Below, one piece after another: positions 62,585 through 64,000 of a stretch of 64,000 bases of DNA. Origin of the DNA: an uncultured Collinsella sp. (GTDB taxonomy: Bacteria > Actinomycetota > Coriobacteriia > Coriobacteriales > Coriobacteriaceae). The notes beneath the pieces were generated by a model, which ran no database searches, was not told where the DNA came from, and was given only the letters and a program-made list of their open reading frames with translations. The position numbers and the translations under genes were made by a program. The stretch covers positions 1-64,000 of the forward strand of contig CAUBMI010000002.1 in NCBI GenBank assembly GCA_958436995.1. Direction: 5' to 3'. Positions within the stretch are counted from its first letter, which is position 1. Each line of letters opens with the position of its first letter.

Positions 62585-63313
62585 ATGGACGCTGCAACTC
62601 GCGACCGCAACATAGCAACTTGGTTGGGCGATGCGCCGCAGCCGGTACGTAACGCTACGAACCAGCTGCTCGAGTGCATCGCCCTTCTGCGTGCCGAGCA
62701 GACCATCTACCCGGCACAAGACGACATCCTCAATGCCCTCGCCTACACGCCGGCCGACCAGGTCAAGGCCGTCATCCTGGGCCAAGACCCCTATCACGGG
62801 CCCAACCAGGCCATGGGGCTGTCGTTCTCGGTGCCTGCGACGCAAACCAAGTTGCCGCCGAGCCTACGCAATATCTATAAGGAACTCAACGCCGATCTGA
62901 GCTGCCCCATTCCCGCCACGGGAGACCTAACCCCCTGGGCGCAGCAGGGCGTCCTGCTTCTCAACACGACGCTCACCGTGCGCGAGCATGCCGCGAACTC
63001 ACACGCCAAGCTGGGCTGGAGCACGCTCACCGACTACGTTATCGAACGTTGCTGCCAGCTGCCCCAGCCGGTCGTCTTTTTGGCATGGGGCCGCTTTGCC
63101 CAGCAGATGGTCGAGGGCAAGCTCGCCGCGACCGGCGCGGGCAGGGAAAGCAGCAAGTTCTGTTTAGCCTCTACGCACCCCTCGCCGCTTTCGGCAAATC
63201 GCGCCACGGCAGAACTCCCCGCTTTTATGGGGTCGCGCCCCTTCTCCACTGCCAACGAGTTGCTCGAGCAAAACGGCAGCAGCCCCATCGACTGGGGCTG
63301 CCTCGCTTCATAA
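62585..63313 (+). CDS. ung: Uracil-DNA glycosylase, family 1
   Basis: 242 residues. Catalytic water-activating motif GQDPYHG (Asp), FSVPATQTKLPPSLRNIYKEL and the DNA-binding loop HPSPLSANR are complete. Removes uracil from DNA at the start of base-excision repair. AAGGGAG precedes the ATG. Length normal. Confidence 0.96.
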   Translation: MDAATRDRNIATWLGDAPQPVRNATNQLLECIALLRAEQTIYPAQDDILNALAYTPADQVKAVILGQDPYHGPNQAMGLSFSVPATQTKLPPSLRNIYKELNADLSCPIPATGDLTPWAQQGVLLLNTTLTVREHAANSHAKLGWSTLTDYVIERCCQLPQPVVFLAWGRFAQQMVEGKLAATGAGRESSKFCLASTHPSPLSANRATAELPAFMGSRPFSTANELLEQNGSSPIDWGCLAS

Positions 63314-63318
63314 CCCGC

Positions 63319-64000
63319 CTAGCCGGCGATCCAATATTGCGGATACTTATTGATATCAATGGGGTCGCCGAACTCGCCGATATCGCTTATGGCCTCCATG
63401 CCCAACAGCGAACGCAAGCGATTCTCGCACTCCATGATGGGCTCATTTACTGCCTTATTGAGCACATCGAACGTCGGCGACTCAAACGTATCCATATTGA
63501 CGTTGCCGAACCACTTGCTCTCGACATAGTCGGCCTCCTCGTCGTCTGTAGCAACCCCCAGCATCTGACGAGGCCACGTCTTGAGCAGCGATTCGCGATC
63601 GGCCTCGGCGATATCGAGCACTACGTTGCCGCCAAACGAGAACGGCATGCTCTCCATCCCGCCCAGCAACTCCGGCAGCGGACAGCCAGTAGGCAGCGTC
63701 ACCGTCACGCCGCTACAGCCCGCAAACGCACCGCTCTGGATGCCGACCACCTTATCGCACAGTGCAATCTCGGTGAGGTTCGAACAGTGCGAGAAGGCGT
63801 TCGAGTCGATTACGGTCGGTCCCGTCAACACACTCGCTAAATCGGCCCGTTCGATATCAGACGGCGCCGAGACCAGCGTGGCAGTACCGTCACCGTTGTC
63901 CTCTATCTCCCATTCATGGCTCTCGGCCGCATCGCCACCCGCCTGTATTACCGTAGAAGCCTCGACCAGCGGCAGCCCCATCATGGTTCGCAGGCGATTC
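63319..64000 (-). CDS. BspA-like leucine-rich-repeat protein, 5' part outside the window
   Basis: The frame is open to the right edge; an in-window ATG at 63984 is not the likely start because the codons before it continue a repeated motif (NRLRT-MMGLP beside the later NRLRS-LLGME). About 227 residues are visible: a leucine-rich segment (SHCSNLTEIALCDKVVGIQSGAFAGCSGVTVTLP) typical of BspA-type surface proteins, and a C-terminus ending QYWIAG. Such proteins are usually exported adhesins; the signal sequence would be outside. Confidence 0.8.
   Translation of the reverse strand, partial: NRLRTMMGLPLVEASTVIQAGGDAAESHEWEIEDNGDGTATLVSAPSDIERADLASVLTGPTVIDSNAFSHCSNLTEIALCDKVVGIQSGAFAGCSGVTVTLPTGCPLPELLGGMESMPFSFGGNVVLDIAEADRESLLKTWPRQMLGVATDDEEADYVESKWFGNVNMDTFESPTFDVLNKAVNEPIMECENRLRSLLGMEAISDIGEFGDPIDINKYPQYWIAG

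Overview
The window is high-GC, densely coded DNA of an anaerobic actinobacterium. The gene types fit the class Coriobacteriia, most likely Collinsella or a close relative. Pointers are a membrane-embedded LuxR regulator with about a dozen helices, many BglG/PTS and glycosidase genes, zinc-ribbon and BspA-like proteins, and intergenic palindromes centred on GTCCC. This assignment is inferred from gene style, not from a marker gene. No rRNA, tRNA or CRISPR was seen.

Layout. 0-4 kb: pyrE, then a leader with a small ORF and the Mg2+ P-type ATPase mgtA. 4-9.5 kb: two related lipoproteins, a zinc-ribbon protein, a small membrane protein and a 12-helix LuxR regulator. 9.7-16.2 kb: a carbohydrate locus with two divergent arms (apiosidase-like glycosidase and PTS EIIBC on one side, esterase and nucleoside-hydrolase-like protein on the other) around palindromic operators. 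16.4-20.8 kb: a zinc-ribbon/SPFH module and a lipoprotein. 20.9-24.9 kb: a membrane signalling operon. 25-31.3 kb: a 6-phospho-beta-glucosidase, a DUF4867 protein, and a more AT-rich bglG-PTS-esterase operon. 31.3-40.2 kb: luxS, a sugar isomerase-split transketolase-FGGY kinase operon with its LacI regulator, and a ribokinase-nucleoside hydrolase pair. 40.4-45.3 kb: a cell-surface O-acyltransferase, an inverted-repeat element, an IS256-type insertion and an IS30 remnant. 45.3-64 kb: mostly housekeeping or resistance genes (flavodoxin-like reductase, ArsC-like, CobW GTPase, trmL, two AAA ATPases flanking a UvrA-like protein, a TetM-like factor, rsmJ, rlmA, MATE, LysR/EamA, ung) and the end of a leucine-rich-repeat protein.

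The main hypothesis is that the 9.7-16 kb and 31.9-38 kb loci form one regulon. Both carry AGTAAACA/TGTTTACT-type half-sites of the sort a LacI protein binds. One locus has a glycosidase of the DUF4038 (apiosidase-like) family without a signal peptide. The other has an isomerase, a kinase and a split transketolase, the enzyme set of the non-oxidative D-apiose route. A plausible scheme is PTS uptake of an apiosylated glycoside, cytoplasmic release of the branched pentose, isomerisation, phosphorylation and transketolase cleavage.

A second theme is the density of imperfect palindromes with a GTCCC core. At least five sequence families share one architecture, sit mainly at 3' ends of genes, and one copy shows a compensatory change in both arms.
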